DNA of 64,000 nt from Chitinophaga arvensicola (GTDB lineage: Bacteria > Bacteroidota > Bacteroidia > Chitinophagales > Chitinophagaceae), in the NCBI RefSeq assembly GCF_900110835.1, contig NZ_FOJG01000001.1, positions 2,697,499 to 2,761,498 on the forward strand, given 5' to 3'. This document shows, piece by piece, positions 44,468-53,348 of this stretch. The translations under genes were made by a program, and so were the position numbers. Below the pieces are notes generated by a model, which was not told the DNA's origin, did no database searches, and worked only from the letters and a program-made list of their open reading frames with translations. Within the stretch, counting starts at the first letter, position 1. The number at the start of each line of letters is the position of its first letter.

Positions 44468-45595
44468 TTGAGTGTTTTGCTGCACACATATTTGCTGGCC
44501 CTGAAAAAGAAGGCGTTGACAGCATGGCTCCTGGTCCTGCTGCCCGTTTTTACATTTGCGCAACAGGTGGATTTCTGCGGCGAAGTAGTGCCAATGGAAA
44601 GAGACTTCGTTTCCTATCGTCTGATGGATGTGATTAAACGGAACCTCCGTTACCAGGGATACCTGCCATCACTACGGCTGAAAGCAGAACAGTATTTTCC
44701 TGTCATAGAACCCATTCTGCAACAATACGGGGTACCGCTGGATTTTAAATATTTACCTATTGTGGAAAGTGGACTGAGTAACGCCACATCACCGGTAGGG
44801 GCACAAGGCGTCTGGCAGATTATGCCTGGTACCGCCGCAGAACTTGGCCTTACTGTTAGCGGGGACTATGATGAAAGAAACCATCTGATCAAGGCCACAC
44901 ATGCCGCCTGTAAACTGATACGGCTGCTGCACCAGCAGCTGAATTCCTGGACATTGGCCGCAGCGGCCTATAATGCCGGTTCGGGAAACATCTCCCGGAA
45001 CATAAAACGGCAGGGAAGCAGTGACTACTATCAATTACTGCTGAACAATGAAACAGCTCAGTATATCTACAAGATCATCGCCATCAAACAACTTTTTGAA
45101 AGTCCGGAGTTATACCTGCCAGGCTTTGGTTATAACGTATTCAGTAAAAATACTGCTAACGGTTCCGTATTCTCTACCCCTGCACCTGTCGTAAAGGCGG
45201 GGAATAAAGATTTTAACTCCATCCGTATTTCTATCGCGAAACAAAGTTTACCCCGGCCTTCCGCCACGATGTATGCTGCAAGGCTAAAAAGCATTCCCTC
45301 TTTTCAGGACGGGCAACTGGTAAGTATACAATTGCTGGACGATCTGCAGGCGAACGGCGTGTATATACGGAAGAATGCCAGTCTTTCCGGTAAAGGCTGG
45401 ATAGTAGGTGAACGCATTTATGTGGATCTCGGTTTTGAGAACACAGTGGTGCTTTGCGCGGCAGACGGAAAAAAAGGAGTGCCGGCCGGGTTGTTAAAAA
45501 CCGGTGGCGATGTGCAATTGCTTGGCAAAGCAGATAAACGGAGTGCAGGAGTAATGGAGTTGCCGGGCGATAAGCAGTGGATGGCTTCCCGGTAA
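44468..45595 (+). CDS. Lytic transglycosylase (GH23-like) of the T6SS cluster
   Basis: A 375-residue exported muramidase-type lyase. The N-terminal hydrophobic segment (LTAWLLVLLPVFTFAQQ) is a signal peptide. The SLT domain (about 70-215) shows LDFKYLPIVESGLSN (catalytic glutamate), SPVGAQGVWQIMPGTAAELGL and AAAYNAGSGNISRNIK. The C-terminal 150 residues are not recognised. The only available start is TTG at 44468; no ATG lies in frame, although one could be hidden by a sequencing error. Opening peptidoglycan locally is needed for T6SS passage, so the location makes sense. It ends convergent to tssF. Confidence 0.85.
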   Translation: MSVLLHTYLLALKKKALTAWLLVLLPVFTFAQQVDFCGEVVPMERDFVSYRLMDVIKRNLRYQGYLPSLRLKAEQYFPVIEPILQQYGVPLDFKYLPIVESGLSNATSPVGAQGVWQIMPGTAAELGLTVSGDYDERNHLIKATHAACKLIRLLHQQLNSWTLAAAAYNAGSGNISRNIKRQGSSDYYQLLLNNETAQYIYKIIAIKQLFESPELYLPGFGYNVFSKNTANGSVFSTPAPVVKAGNKDFNSIRISIAKQSLPRPSATMYAARLKSIPSFQDGQLVSIQLLDDLQANGVYIRKNASLSGKGWIVGERIYVDLGFENTVVLCAADGKKGVPAGLLKTGGDVQLLGKADKRSAGVMELPGDKQWMASR

Positions 45596-45676
45596 GGGTA
45601 TAGGTGTAACGTGGCCGTATGTATGATGCTGATACTGTCGCCGGTAAAGGTAATAACACAATTGCGCGATCCGGCT

Positions 45677-45704
45677 GGTGGTAATGCCAGGAAGCATTAC
45701 CACC
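45677..45704. terminator. Bidirectional hairpin between the transglycosylase and tssF
   Basis: Perfect 11-base arms GGTGGTAATGC (45677-45687) and its complement (45694-45704) have a 6-base loop. It lies between the convergent stops at 45595 and 45734, so it may end both T6SS transcripts. T-runs are short. Confidence 0.6.
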
Positions 45705-45733
45705 GGTAAAACAGTTTTATAAAACATTCTTTC

Positions 45734-47560
45734 CTACATCAACGCTTCGTTGATAAACACCCTGAATGGAAAAGTATTACTGGATTTTTCTTCCAGTTGC
45801 AAAAGCAGCTCTTCTTTCATGTATTGAAGATTGGCCGCAGGATAATGTTCGGCAGACTGAAAAAGCAAAATCCGGATGTCGAGTGTACGGCTATAACCTG
45901 CATTGATGCCTGGTTGTAGTGCCATGCCTTTTGTAACGGCAACAGATTTCATGTCTCTGCCGAAGATGGTACGGCAAAGCGTCTTAATATCTTCGGGTGT
46001 TACAATGCGATTATGTGACAAGAGATGCGACCGGTACAGGTTGATCTTTTCATCGATATTGAGCCGGTCTTTTCCGCCTTGTGTGTTGCTCAGCAGGGTG
46101 ATGCTGTTTGGACGGGCATTGATATTGCCATATTCCAGCAGGCGGGTGCCCATCCGGATATTGTTTGCGGCAGTGCCGTTAGTGGAGTAGAATTCCAGGA
46201 AAATGTATTCTGCGTTCTCTTTCGGCTTCACCATCACATAAGGAATGTTTCCTTTGTTGGCGCCGGGCTGTAACTGTTCTTCCAGGGAGGCGATCAGCTG
46301 GTGGAGTTCCCGCATCCGGTTGGTAACAAAATCATTCTTTACCTCTTCAAACAGGGAGCTTTCATCACGGATTACTTCTACGAGGTAGGCGATTACTTCT
46401 TTGGCTTCGCGGGTATCAAAGCGGCCGATACCACTGCTGCGGATGACCAGTTCACCTTCCTGCATCTGACCGGCGGTAGAGAAATTCCGTATGTAGTAGT
46501 CTGTTCCTTCCAGGTCGTATACACGTTTGATATCGAAAAAGATATCCGGTGTCTGAAGAGGAATAATATTAAGATAACGGTTCAGTTTCATCGACTGTTC
46601 GTTATTCTTTTTATTGATAACGGGGAAGCAGTTGATGCTGCAGTACAGGTCTTCCAGCAGGGTATGGTGCAGGGCTTCCGGGAATTCGATGCGCAGCCAG
46701 TGCATATCTTTATTGAGTCGCGCGGTGTCTGCTCCGAAGATCCTTGTGAGGGCTTCCGGTATACGGGCAGGAGATGGGGGAGTAGTGTCCGTTACCGTGA
46801 GGAAGTGCCGCCGGAAACGTTGCAGGATATGCTGACTGTAGCGAGCGTTATTATTCACGGCTACCTGGATCATGTTATCCGTTTCTTCTTCCGCGATGGG
46901 GCGGCTGTGGTGATAACCGCTTTTGATAAACAGCTCGCGGTTACCTACATACAGTTTGGCCTGGGGCAGATAATGATAAAACATTTCCTGCTGATGAATA
47001 TTCCGGAGGTCGAAAAAGAAGGACATACCTTCCCAGGAATGCGGTACGTCTTCCAGTGCAATGCCTATCCATAAATGGTTGGGCGCCATGTCGGGAAATA
47101 CCTGGCCTTGCAGGATCTGTTCTTTGAACCAATGGTCCCGTGTTTCATAGAGTTTATTCCCGATGGCCATGTATTGCACCTGTCCCCGGAACAAACGGTG
47201 GCTGGTAACCGGGGAAAAGAACAGGTCCTGGTGATGGTTGCCTGATTTGGTATGATGATAGAACTGGTGATCGGCATGCAGGTCGGCAACCGGTTCGGTG
47301 GCCATTGCGTGCAAGATGCCATAGGCCGGCTGACTGCTGGTGATCGGCTCCGGCATCATGATCTGGGCAAGTCTTTCTACGAGCCTGGCATGTGATACAT
47401 CCACTTCTCCGGAAATCTTTTCCAGTTCACTGGCGCAGGCTTCCAGCAACAGTTGCACTACCGGATCAAAGGAAGTTTCCACTTCTGCATCCGGATATCC
47501 CCAGAGACGTGCGGCTGTTTTCAGCATGCGGTCTTTTATTCTTTCTTTTTTTTCTTTCAT
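45734..47560 (-). CDS. tssF: T6SS baseplate protein TssF
   Basis: TssF, with TssG, TssE and TssK, builds the baseplate wedge. The ATG at 47560 (MKEKKERIKDRML) gives 608 residues, in the usual range. N-terminal family features are the LWGYPDAEVETSFDPVVQLLLEACASELEKI segment and RLAQIMMPEPITSSQPAYGIL. The C-terminal part resembles the gpJ/VasA-type region (YSRTLDIRILLFQ ... SNTFPFRVFINEALM). An in-frame TTG at 47587 would overlap the tssE stop but is less likely. It is third in the tssP-tssE-tssF operon. Confidence 0.9.
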   Translation of the reverse strand: MKEKKERIKDRMLKTAARLWGYPDAEVETSFDPVVQLLLEACASELEKISGEVDVSHARLVERLAQIMMPEPITSSQPAYGILHAMATEPVADLHADHQFYHHTKSGNHHQDLFFSPVTSHRLFRGQVQYMAIGNKLYETRDHWFKEQILQGQVFPDMAPNHLWIGIALEDVPHSWEGMSFFFDLRNIHQQEMFYHYLPQAKLYVGNRELFIKSGYHHSRPIAEEETDNMIQVAVNNNARYSQHILQRFRRHFLTVTDTTPPSPARIPEALTRIFGADTARLNKDMHWLRIEFPEALHHTLLEDLYCSINCFPVINKKNNEQSMKLNRYLNIIPLQTPDIFFDIKRVYDLEGTDYYIRNFSTAGQMQEGELVIRSSGIGRFDTREAKEVIAYLVEVIRDESSLFEEVKNDFVTNRMRELHQLIASLEEQLQPGANKGNIPYVMVKPKENAEYIFLEFYSTNGTAANNIRMGTRLLEYGNINARPNSITLLSNTQGGKDRLNIDEKINLYRSHLLSHNRIVTPEDIKTLCRTIFGRDMKSVAVTKGMALQPGINAGYSRTLDIRILLFQSAEHYPAANLQYMKEELLLQLEEKSSNTFPFRVFINEALM

Positions 47561-47583
47561 GGGAGTGGTTAATAAACAAATGA

Positions 47584-48015
47584 TCAATCATACGACAGCG
47601 GGCTGATATAAAAGAAGCTGCTGTATTGAAAGGGATGATTATTTTTTGTGACGGTACCGGATACGGTTACCCGGATTTTCTTTTTCATTTTACGGGTGGC
47701 CGGCAGCAGGAGCTCTTCCTGGTTTACGGCGGCTACCACCTTTATTTGGGAGAGTCTTTTTTCATACCGGGTGATAGACGCTTTTACAGCATTTTCTATC
47801 TGTTCTTTTACTTCATTGTTGGAAGCTTTGATATCAAAGTCGCTGTCCCACCACTGGCAGCCATATTGGGGATCATCCTTGTTTTCTCCCAATACGGTAG
47901 TAATGAGCAGGTGGATATGCTGCGCGATAGAATCTTCCAGCGAAATGGCCGGCATATCTTTTTTCTGGAGCAGCAGGGAGAAGTCGATCGGTAACTGATA
48001 ATATTTTCCTTTCAT
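47584..48015 (-). CDS. tssE: T6SS baseplate protein TssE (gp25-like)
   Basis: A 143-residue gp25/lysozyme-like baseplate subunit that links the baseplate to the first sheath ring. The core reads LEDSIAQHIHLLITTVLGENKDDPQYGCQWW, where the conserved E-x-R-type triad of gp25 is replaced by ENKDDP. A charged helix (EVKEQIENAVKASITRYEKRL) follows, then the closing strands. It lies nine bases after tssP and overlaps the start region of tssF. Confidence 0.88.
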   Translation of the reverse strand: MKGKYYQLPIDFSLLLQKKDMPAISLEDSIAQHIHLLITTVLGENKDDPQYGCQWWDSDFDIKASNNEVKEQIENAVKASITRYEKRLSQIKVVAAVNQEELLLPATRKMKKKIRVTVSGTVTKNNHPFQYSSFFYISPLSYD

Positions 48016-48024
48016 GATCTCAGT

Positions 48025-49080
48025 TTAAAAGATGCCCATGAATTTTTTACGGTCGTACATGATGAGGATTTCTTTTACGCATCCTTTCTCATCTTTCGCG
48101 AGGTTAACTCTTTCGATCTTGAATTTTTTCTTTCCGTAGATCCGTGAGCAGAAATGGGCGAAGTTATCTACATCGCTGGTGTTGAGTACTACCCGGGCAC
48201 TGAGGTTATTACAGAGATACTGCGCGAAATCGGTCGCTGTTTTTTGTTTCAGTGTCACCTGGGTAAGCATATATTTAAATTCATCATCGGAGATAGAAGG
48301 GCGTGGCTCTTCTTTTTTTACCGGTGTTTCAGGAACGGGTGCAGGTAATGGCGCCGGGTTAAAGGCGGGTTCGGGTATTTCCGGTGCAGCGGCAGGTCTT
48401 GCGGCGAACACGGTGATATGTTTTAACACCATGTGACTACTGTCGCCGTTGATGATGAGTGACAGGGTTCTTTCTCCCGGAGTGGAGAAGGTATAGCTGA
48501 CAGATGAACCGGAGTGGGCTTCCGCATTATCCTGCAATAACCGCCAGGTCCAGCTTTTCGCAGAAGGGGTACTATTGCGGAAAACCACAGGTCTGCCTGC
48601 GAAAGCTTCAGCGGGGCCATCAATAACCGGGAATATATCCGGCTGGTTGCCGGCTGCAGATGGTGTATTCATGGTTACCAGTACTTCTTTGGTCCATGTA
48701 CATTTACCGGAGCTCAGCGTGATGATGTAGCTGCCTGCTTTATTAAAAGAATGATACACCTGCTTACCGGTAGCTTTGGCACTGGAGTCGCCAAATTCCC
48801 AGGAGTAAGCTGCCTGCTTTGAACCGGTTGTGGCTGCGTTAAATGTAATGACTTCTCCTACGGCATATGCTTTACTGTTAGTGTTTTGAATATGACTTAG
48901 TTTTATATCTGTATTGCTGCAATCTTCCCGTCCGTCGAGTTGAAAAGCGAGCAGTGCGCCGCTGATGAGAAGGAGTCCTAGGAACGTCCAGAGCACCATG
49001 GGGTCAACGTGACTGGCAATTTTTCCAAAAGGTCTGAATGAATTTACCTTGCGTTCATTTTCGGGTTTACGGGGGGCCAT
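48025..49080 (-). CDS. tssP: Membrane-anchored PKD-domain T6SS envelope protein, probable TssP
   Basis: A 351-residue protein with a short cytoplasmic tail, one membrane segment (about 30-48, VLWTFLGLLLISGALLAF) and a periplasmic region. Two PKD-type domains are visible (YSWEFGDSSAKATGKQVYHSFNKAGSYIITL, then a diverged one near SVSYTFSTPGERTL). A proline-rich linker of about 40 residues (PEIPEPAFNPAPLPAPVPET) leads to a C-terminal domain ending KFMGIF. TssP is the TM-plus-periplasmic component of the TssNQOPR envelope complex in Bacteroidota. The layout and position fit, but the symbol is an inference. It is the first gene of the tssPEF operon. Confidence 0.72.
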   Translation of the reverse strand: MAPRKPENERKVNSFRPFGKIASHVDPMVLWTFLGLLLISGALLAFQLDGREDCSNTDIKLSHIQNTNSKAYAVGEVITFNAATTGSKQAAYSWEFGDSSAKATGKQVYHSFNKAGSYIITLSSGKCTWTKEVLVTMNTPSAAGNQPDIFPVIDGPAEAFAGRPVVFRNSTPSAKSWTWRLLQDNAEAHSGSSVSYTFSTPGERTLSLIINGDSSHMVLKHITVFAARPAAAPEIPEPAFNPAPLPAPVPETPVKKEEPRPSISDDEFKYMLTQVTLKQKTATDFAQYLCNNLSARVVLNTSDVDNFAHFCSRIYGKKKFKIERVNLAKDEKGCVKEILIMYDRKKFMGIF

Positions 49081-49128
49081 CGGTTTTTCAGGTTTTTACA
49101 ATTTTAGTATTTTTTTTAGATAAATTGC

Positions 49129-49136
49129 CAAAGATA
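49129..49136 (-). promoter_or_regulatory. Promoter -7 element (TATCTTTG) of the tssPEF operon
   Basis: Minus-strand TATCTTTG matches TAnnTTTG, 49 bases before the tssP ATG. It forms half of a divergent promoter pair with the box at 49210-49217. Confidence 0.55.
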
Positions 49137-49209
49137 ATGCGGGTTAAAAATTTTTTTTCCGTGTTCAAAATTTAAGCCATAATTATTCATAATAATAAAA
49201 TCAAACCCC

Positions 49210-49217
49210 TATTTTTG
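49210..49217 (+). promoter_or_regulatory. Promoter -7 element (TATTTTTG) of the tssGNK operon
   Basis: Plus-strand TATTTTTG matches TAnnTTTG, 87 bases before the tssG ATG and about 73 bases from the divergent tssP box. Both arms of the T6SS locus could therefore share a regulator binding in the AT-rich space between. Confidence 0.55.
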
Positions 49218-49303
49218 TTGCTGAGTTGTTAGCCCGGAACCATAGACGAAAGATAGTTATGCTAACATAATAGCAGGATCAGAAAAACCTAAATTCAGAC
49301 CTC

Positions 49304-50266
49304 ATGGTAAATAATGCGCAGAAGGCTGCGGTGCTGGAAGAAGTGATTGAACACGTCAATGCTTTGCCCTACGACGTCAGGGCAGAAGTGGTGGTGGGGG
49401 AATTACTGGATAACCACGTGCGGGAAGAAGAGGTGGTAGTGCAGTTACAGAACGTATTTACCCGTTCTTTTGCCACGGATATTACCCAGGTGAAACTGGA
49501 CGACAGCCAGCCTTACCAGCCATTCATCAATTTTTTTCTTTCCAGGGATGGGATCTATGACCGCTTGCCGCAGGGGGTGTTTCATGAATTCAAGCAGGAA
49601 CCTTCCGCCCGGCAGAACGGGGTAGCTTCCATGGTGGCGCGCTATAAAAAGCAACAACAGCAACAACAGCAGGCGCGACGTTTTTTTCAGCCCCTTGAAA
49701 ACGAGTTCTTTCTGCAACGGGTATACCTGGAGCAACGCGAGAAACACCTGTTGTTTGATGTGTTTGGAAAAGATACAGATCAGTTGTTTCATGCGTTCTG
49801 GGAGCTGTCGTCAGGGTTGCCCCTGGCAGCGGTGAACCGGCTGGTAAAGCTGTTGCCCCATGTTCACCGGATAGCCGGTAATACAACGCTGGTGCAGCTT
49901 TGCATGGAGCAGATCCTGGAAGAAACGGTGGTCATTACCTGGGACCGTACGCCTAAAATGGTGAGGACGGGAAACGGTGTGCCACTTGGGGAATGCGCGT
50001 TGGGAGTAGATGCGATGGTGGGAACGGAAAGCTATACCGATATGCCCACGTTGACGGTCAGCATCGGTCCGGTTAAACGGCAGCGCATATACGATTATCT
50101 GCCCTGGCAGCCATTCGGGAAGTTGCTGGAAACCTGCTATGGTTATCTGTTTCCGGTAGATGTGGAAATTAATACGGTGCTGTTACCCGCTGCGGGCGAC
50201 AAAAAAGTAACCCTGTCCGACAAGCAGCCTGAGCAAGGAATTATGGGCTATAATTTTTTTCTCTGA
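49304..50266 (+). CDS. tssG: T6SS baseplate protein TssG
   Basis: TssG (VasB/ImpH family) of 320 residues; partner of TssF in the baseplate wedge. Recognisable parts are LSRDGIYDRLPQGVFHEFKQEP and REKHLLFDVFGKDTDQLFHAFWELSSGLPL. The C-terminal region LGVDAMVGTESYTDMPTLTVSIGPVK is followed by the final PEQGIMGYNFFL. The stretch KKQQQQQQQARR (about 115-127) is a repeat of CAA/CAG codons, a minor oddity. It is the first gene of the plus-strand operon with tssN and tssK. Confidence 0.88.
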   Translation: MVNNAQKAAVLEEVIEHVNALPYDVRAEVVVGELLDNHVREEEVVVQLQNVFTRSFATDITQVKLDDSQPYQPFINFFLSRDGIYDRLPQGVFHEFKQEPSARQNGVASMVARYKKQQQQQQQARRFFQPLENEFFLQRVYLEQREKHLLFDVFGKDTDQLFHAFWELSSGLPLAAVNRLVKLLPHVHRIAGNTTLVQLCMEQILEETVVITWDRTPKMVRTGNGVPLGECALGVDAMVGTESYTDMPTLTVSIGPVKRQRIYDYLPWQPFGKLLETCYGYLFPVDVEINTVLLPAAGDKKVTLSDKQPEQGIMGYNFFL

Positions 50267-50399
50267 AACCGGATTATTTTTTTGCCTGAACCCCAGAGAA
50301 GGGAACACATGGAATTATTTTTGCTAAGAAGAACTGTCTGAAAAACACAAATGAATGTTAGTACCCAAACCCGAAAAACCTTGACATATCAACTGAACT

Positions 50400-51254
50400 A
50401 TGAGATACACTGCTAAGTTTTATATCATGCTGGCTGGCGCTATGGCTATAGGCTCTTTTATAGTGGCTTTGCTAGGCAGGTATATTAAGAATTTCAACCT
50501 GTATAAGAAAAAGGCATTATTGTATATCCTGTGTATGGTGCTGGTATTCGCCGTCATCAGTTCTATCCCTTTTCTGTTTACTCATCAGAACCTGATGAAC
50601 CAATATCTTTTTTACGAAGTATGGTTCCTGGGATTAGGGATCGTGCATTGCCATTTTATGTATACCCGTTTCTGGGCCAATGAAACTACCCTGGTATCTG
50701 AACTGGCTTTTATACTGGCTATCTGGCTGTTTGGGGGCGCGGGTTTTGTGCTGGTCAACCGCTTCCTGGATAAGGATACTTTCCTGTATTATCCGATGCT
50801 GACCAGTATGTTTTCCTTTGTACTACCCACCTTTGTGTATAAGACTTTTGAGAAGATGATGGCCATACCTGCAAAGGTGCACAAATGGTGGCAGTATCCC
50901 GTGTATAAAGATATGCCGGAAGTGAATGAAGAAGAAATGCGCGACCTGATTGTAATCGGGCTTGAAATGGAAAAAGGCCCGGCAGATAATAACCGCACTT
51001 ATTTCCGCGCCCGTACACCCATTAAAATGGATTTGGGCGACCTGTTCTATCACTTCATCAATGACTATAATGACCGTTACCCGAATACCCCGATTGATTT
51101 TGTGGACCCTGCCGGACAACCTTATGGTTGGGTGTTTCACCTGAAACCACGTTGGTTTGGTGGCGCTAAAACACTGGACCCTCACAAGGCTGTGTTTATG
51201 AATGGCATCAAAGAAAACAGTGTCATCATTTGCAACAGAATTATGTTATCCTAA
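50400..51254 (+). CDS. tssN: T6SSiii envelope protein TssN
   Basis: A 284-residue membrane protein of the Bacteroidota-specific TssN family. Several membrane segments fill the first 160 residues (starting KFYIMLAGAMAIGSFIVALLG, LLYILCMVLVFAVISSIPFLF and LAFILAIWLFGGAGFVLV). A cytosolic domain follows (EEEMRDLIVIGLEMEKGPADNNRTYFRARTPIKMDLGDLFYHFINDYN). TssN takes the place of TssL/M, joining the baseplate to the inner membrane together with TssO, TssP, TssQ and TssR. It starts 133 bases after tssG and ten bases before tssK. Confidence 0.88.
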   Translation: MRYTAKFYIMLAGAMAIGSFIVALLGRYIKNFNLYKKKALLYILCMVLVFAVISSIPFLFTHQNLMNQYLFYEVWFLGLGIVHCHFMYTRFWANETTLVSELAFILAIWLFGGAGFVLVNRFLDKDTFLYYPMLTSMFSFVLPTFVYKTFEKMMAIPAKVHKWWQYPVYKDMPEVNEEEMRDLIVIGLEMEKGPADNNRTYFRARTPIKMDLGDLFYHFINDYNDRYPNTPIDFVDPAGQPYGWVFHLKPRWFGGAKTLDPHKAVFMNGIKENSVIICNRIMLS

Positions 51255-51264
51255 AAGCAGAAAT

Positions 51265-52440
51265 ATGGCAGAACCGCTGAAGCATTTTCCCGTTAACTGG
51301 GTGGATGGAATGAAGATAAAGAAGCAGCATTTTATAGATACGGAAAATGCGTTGCTGGATCAGATCAGGGATGCACTGGCCTGTAGTGTACACGCACTCA
51401 ATTATGGTTTGTTACCTCCCAAAGGAGATCAGAAAGAATCCCTGCGATGCTGGTTTGTAAGCGATAATCAACAGCAGTGGCGCATCAAATTAACGGAAGC
51501 ACGCGCGGTTACCCCCGGTGGCGGCCGTATAGAGATTCCCGAGCATACCGTGCATTCACTGAAATATGCGACTACCTTTCCCGAAGCGACCTATACCTGG
51601 GATCCACAGCATACAGAAAGTACTTACTATGTGTTGATACAGGTAAATCCATTTAACCGTCAGCCAAGTGGAGAGCCGTTGCTGGATGAAGATCCGCCCA
51701 GATTGCCTTATGCTACTCCTGAATATAGTTTGTATATCGCACCTGCTTCACAATTACCATCAGGACAGCTAGGTAGTTACCAGATGGTGCTGGGTCGCAT
51801 TACGGTGTCTGATGGCCGTCCGCAGATGGACGACGATTACATTCCTCCCTGCAGCATTGTGAGCGCGCATCCTGCATTGGTAGACCTGTTTCATGAGCTG
51901 GATCAGTTTCTCGGGCAGATGGAATTGTACGGCGTGCATATTGTGCAAAAAATTTATGGCAGAAATCAGCAGAATGATCTTGCATTGGTGGTGTTGTATA
52001 TCACGGAGAAAATGGTGCAGTTCCTGAGTACACGCATTACGCAGTTCAGATGGCTGGCGTTGCAGCAGCCTCCTGCACAAATGCTGGAAATCATTGCAGG
52101 ACTGGCCCGCACGATGAAGAACGCCATCGATCAGCGCGCCGGCGCCGGCAAAGAGGAGTTGTTGAACTATCTGTCGGAATGGTGCGAACTGCGGCAGGGG
52201 GAACTGGAAAATCTCATGATCAATTGCGCGAACATCCGGTATAAACACCTGGATGTAAGAGAGTGCCTTCAACCCATGATTCCTTTTGTAAGAGCTGTGA
52301 ATAAACTGTTTGAAAGCCTGAGCAGACTGGATTATATCGGACGCAAGCAGGACAGCAATATTTTTGTGAAAGAAGAATCAGCAGAAGATGCAGAGTACCT
52401 GCGGAAGCACAAAACGAAACGCTGGTTTTTTACGGATTAA
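51265..52440 (+). CDS. tssK: T6SS baseplate protein TssK
   Basis: A 391-residue trimeric adaptor that ties the baseplate to the membrane complex. It begins MAEPLKHFPVNWVDGMKIKKQHFIDTEN, the shape of TssK N-termini in this phylum; GRIEIPEHTVHS and LGSYQMVLGRITVSDG follow. The middle helical part (ITEKMVQFLSTRITQFRWLAL) and the C-terminal domain (IKYKHLDVRECL-type; IRYKHLDVRECLQPMIPF) are recognisable. The ATG at 51265 lies ten bases after the tssN stop. An in-frame upstream codon at 51202 was rejected because it overlaps tssN. Confidence 0.88.
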   Translation: MAEPLKHFPVNWVDGMKIKKQHFIDTENALLDQIRDALACSVHALNYGLLPPKGDQKESLRCWFVSDNQQQWRIKLTEARAVTPGGGRIEIPEHTVHSLKYATTFPEATYTWDPQHTESTYYVLIQVNPFNRQPSGEPLLDEDPPRLPYATPEYSLYIAPASQLPSGQLGSYQMVLGRITVSDGRPQMDDDYIPPCSIVSAHPALVDLFHELDQFLGQMELYGVHIVQKIYGRNQQNDLALVVLYITEKMVQFLSTRITQFRWLALQQPPAQMLEIIAGLARTMKNAIDQRAGAGKEELLNYLSEWCELRQGELENLMINCANIRYKHLDVRECLQPMIPFVRAVNKLFESLSRLDYIGRKQDSNIFVKEESAEDAEYLRKHKTKRWFFTD

Positions 52441-52665
52441 TGGAGGCGCAGAGCTTCGGGTGTTAAAGGTGCTGAGCTGTAATGCAGGGGAGGCGTACGG
52501 TGTTGTAGAGAAAATGTGATACGCTTGCAGCGCTATGTTAACCAGTAATGCCTGACGTGCAATTAAACTCAGGAAGAGACCAGCGATAAATCAATAACGG
52601 GCTCGTTGCTCTTTCATAAAATAGGTCATCACAAGATAATTTAATTTCAAAAAACGATCCGCAGT
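52441..52665. other. Gap between tssK and tssO
   Basis: A 225-base gap with no ORF, no exact TAnnTTTG box and no strong hairpin. It breaks the plus-strand T6SS operon, so tssO may have an unseen promoter here or be read through from tssK. Confidence 0.4.
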
Positions 52666-53190
52666 ATGCAAGTATTAAACAGGCAGGAAAGAAGTGTTTC
52701 CTTTATATGGTTCCTGTTATTTTTTATTGTAACAGTAGGCCTTTTCGTATTGGCTGTTTTTTTTAATTACCAGGTACCGGCAAGAGAGAATGCCTCACTC
52801 AGGAAGGAACTAAGCTCTTTCCGGGAGGAGCAGGCTTTTCAGGCAGATTTTCTGCAGAAGCTGGATAAAGTAAAGCACAACCTGGATTCTATCAATCTGC
52901 CTAACCAGAATGCCAATTATATGGACCAGGTGATCGCGGCATCCCTCGCAGAAATGCGTAACTCTATTCCGAAAGATGCCGTTACGCATTATGGCTTGTA
53001 TGATAACATTGTACAGAACTGTTTATCGCTGCAGCAAACCAAGCAACAACTGCGGGAATTGCAGAATGCGCAACAAAGTATTGCAGGGCTGAAAGAACAG
53101 GTAGCGGATCTGAATGTAAAGCTGGAAAGTAAGAGCCGGGACCTGGATAATTGCCGGCAGATGATGTTGATAAACAGCCGCGCTCACTAA
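52666..53190 (+). CDS. tssO: T6SSiii envelope protein TssO
   Basis: A 174-residue TssO. One membrane segment (about 14-34, FIWFLLFFIVTVGLFVLAVFF) is followed by a long coiled coil (about 37-75 and 120-165; KELSSFREEQAFQADFLQKL and LKEQVADLNVKLESKSRDLDN). A short head with DQVIAASLAEMRNSIPKDAVTHYGLYDNIVQN lies between the two coils. With TssN and TssP it forms the inner-membrane envelope complex unique to Bacteroidota. It is located after tssK and before tssD. Confidence 0.85.
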   Translation: MQVLNRQERSVSFIWFLLFFIVTVGLFVLAVFFNYQVPARENASLRKELSSFREEQAFQADFLQKLDKVKHNLDSINLPNQNANYMDQVIAASLAEMRNSIPKDAVTHYGLYDNIVQNCLSLQQTKQQLRELQNAQQSIAGLKEQVADLNVKLESKSRDLDNCRQMMLINSRAH

Positions 53191-53269
53191 CTTTCAGGGC
53201 TATATTAATTCAATAAATATTGGAATAATAATTATTTGTTAGGACTCTTAACTATTGAAATTTTCATCC

Positions 53270-53277
53270 TATATTTG
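53270..53277 (+). promoter_or_regulatory. Promoter -7 element (TATATTTG) of tssD/hcp
   Basis: TATATTTG matches TAnnTTTG, 71 bases upstream of the tssD ATG and 80 bases after the tssO stop. A dedicated promoter and A/T-rich leader would fit the large amount of Hcp tube subunit needed. Confidence 0.5.
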
Positions 53278-53348
53278 AGGCTTATAAATCATAAATAAAT
53301 AAATCCTAATTATTTTTTCTTTATTGTAACCTTAAAAATTAACCCGAC

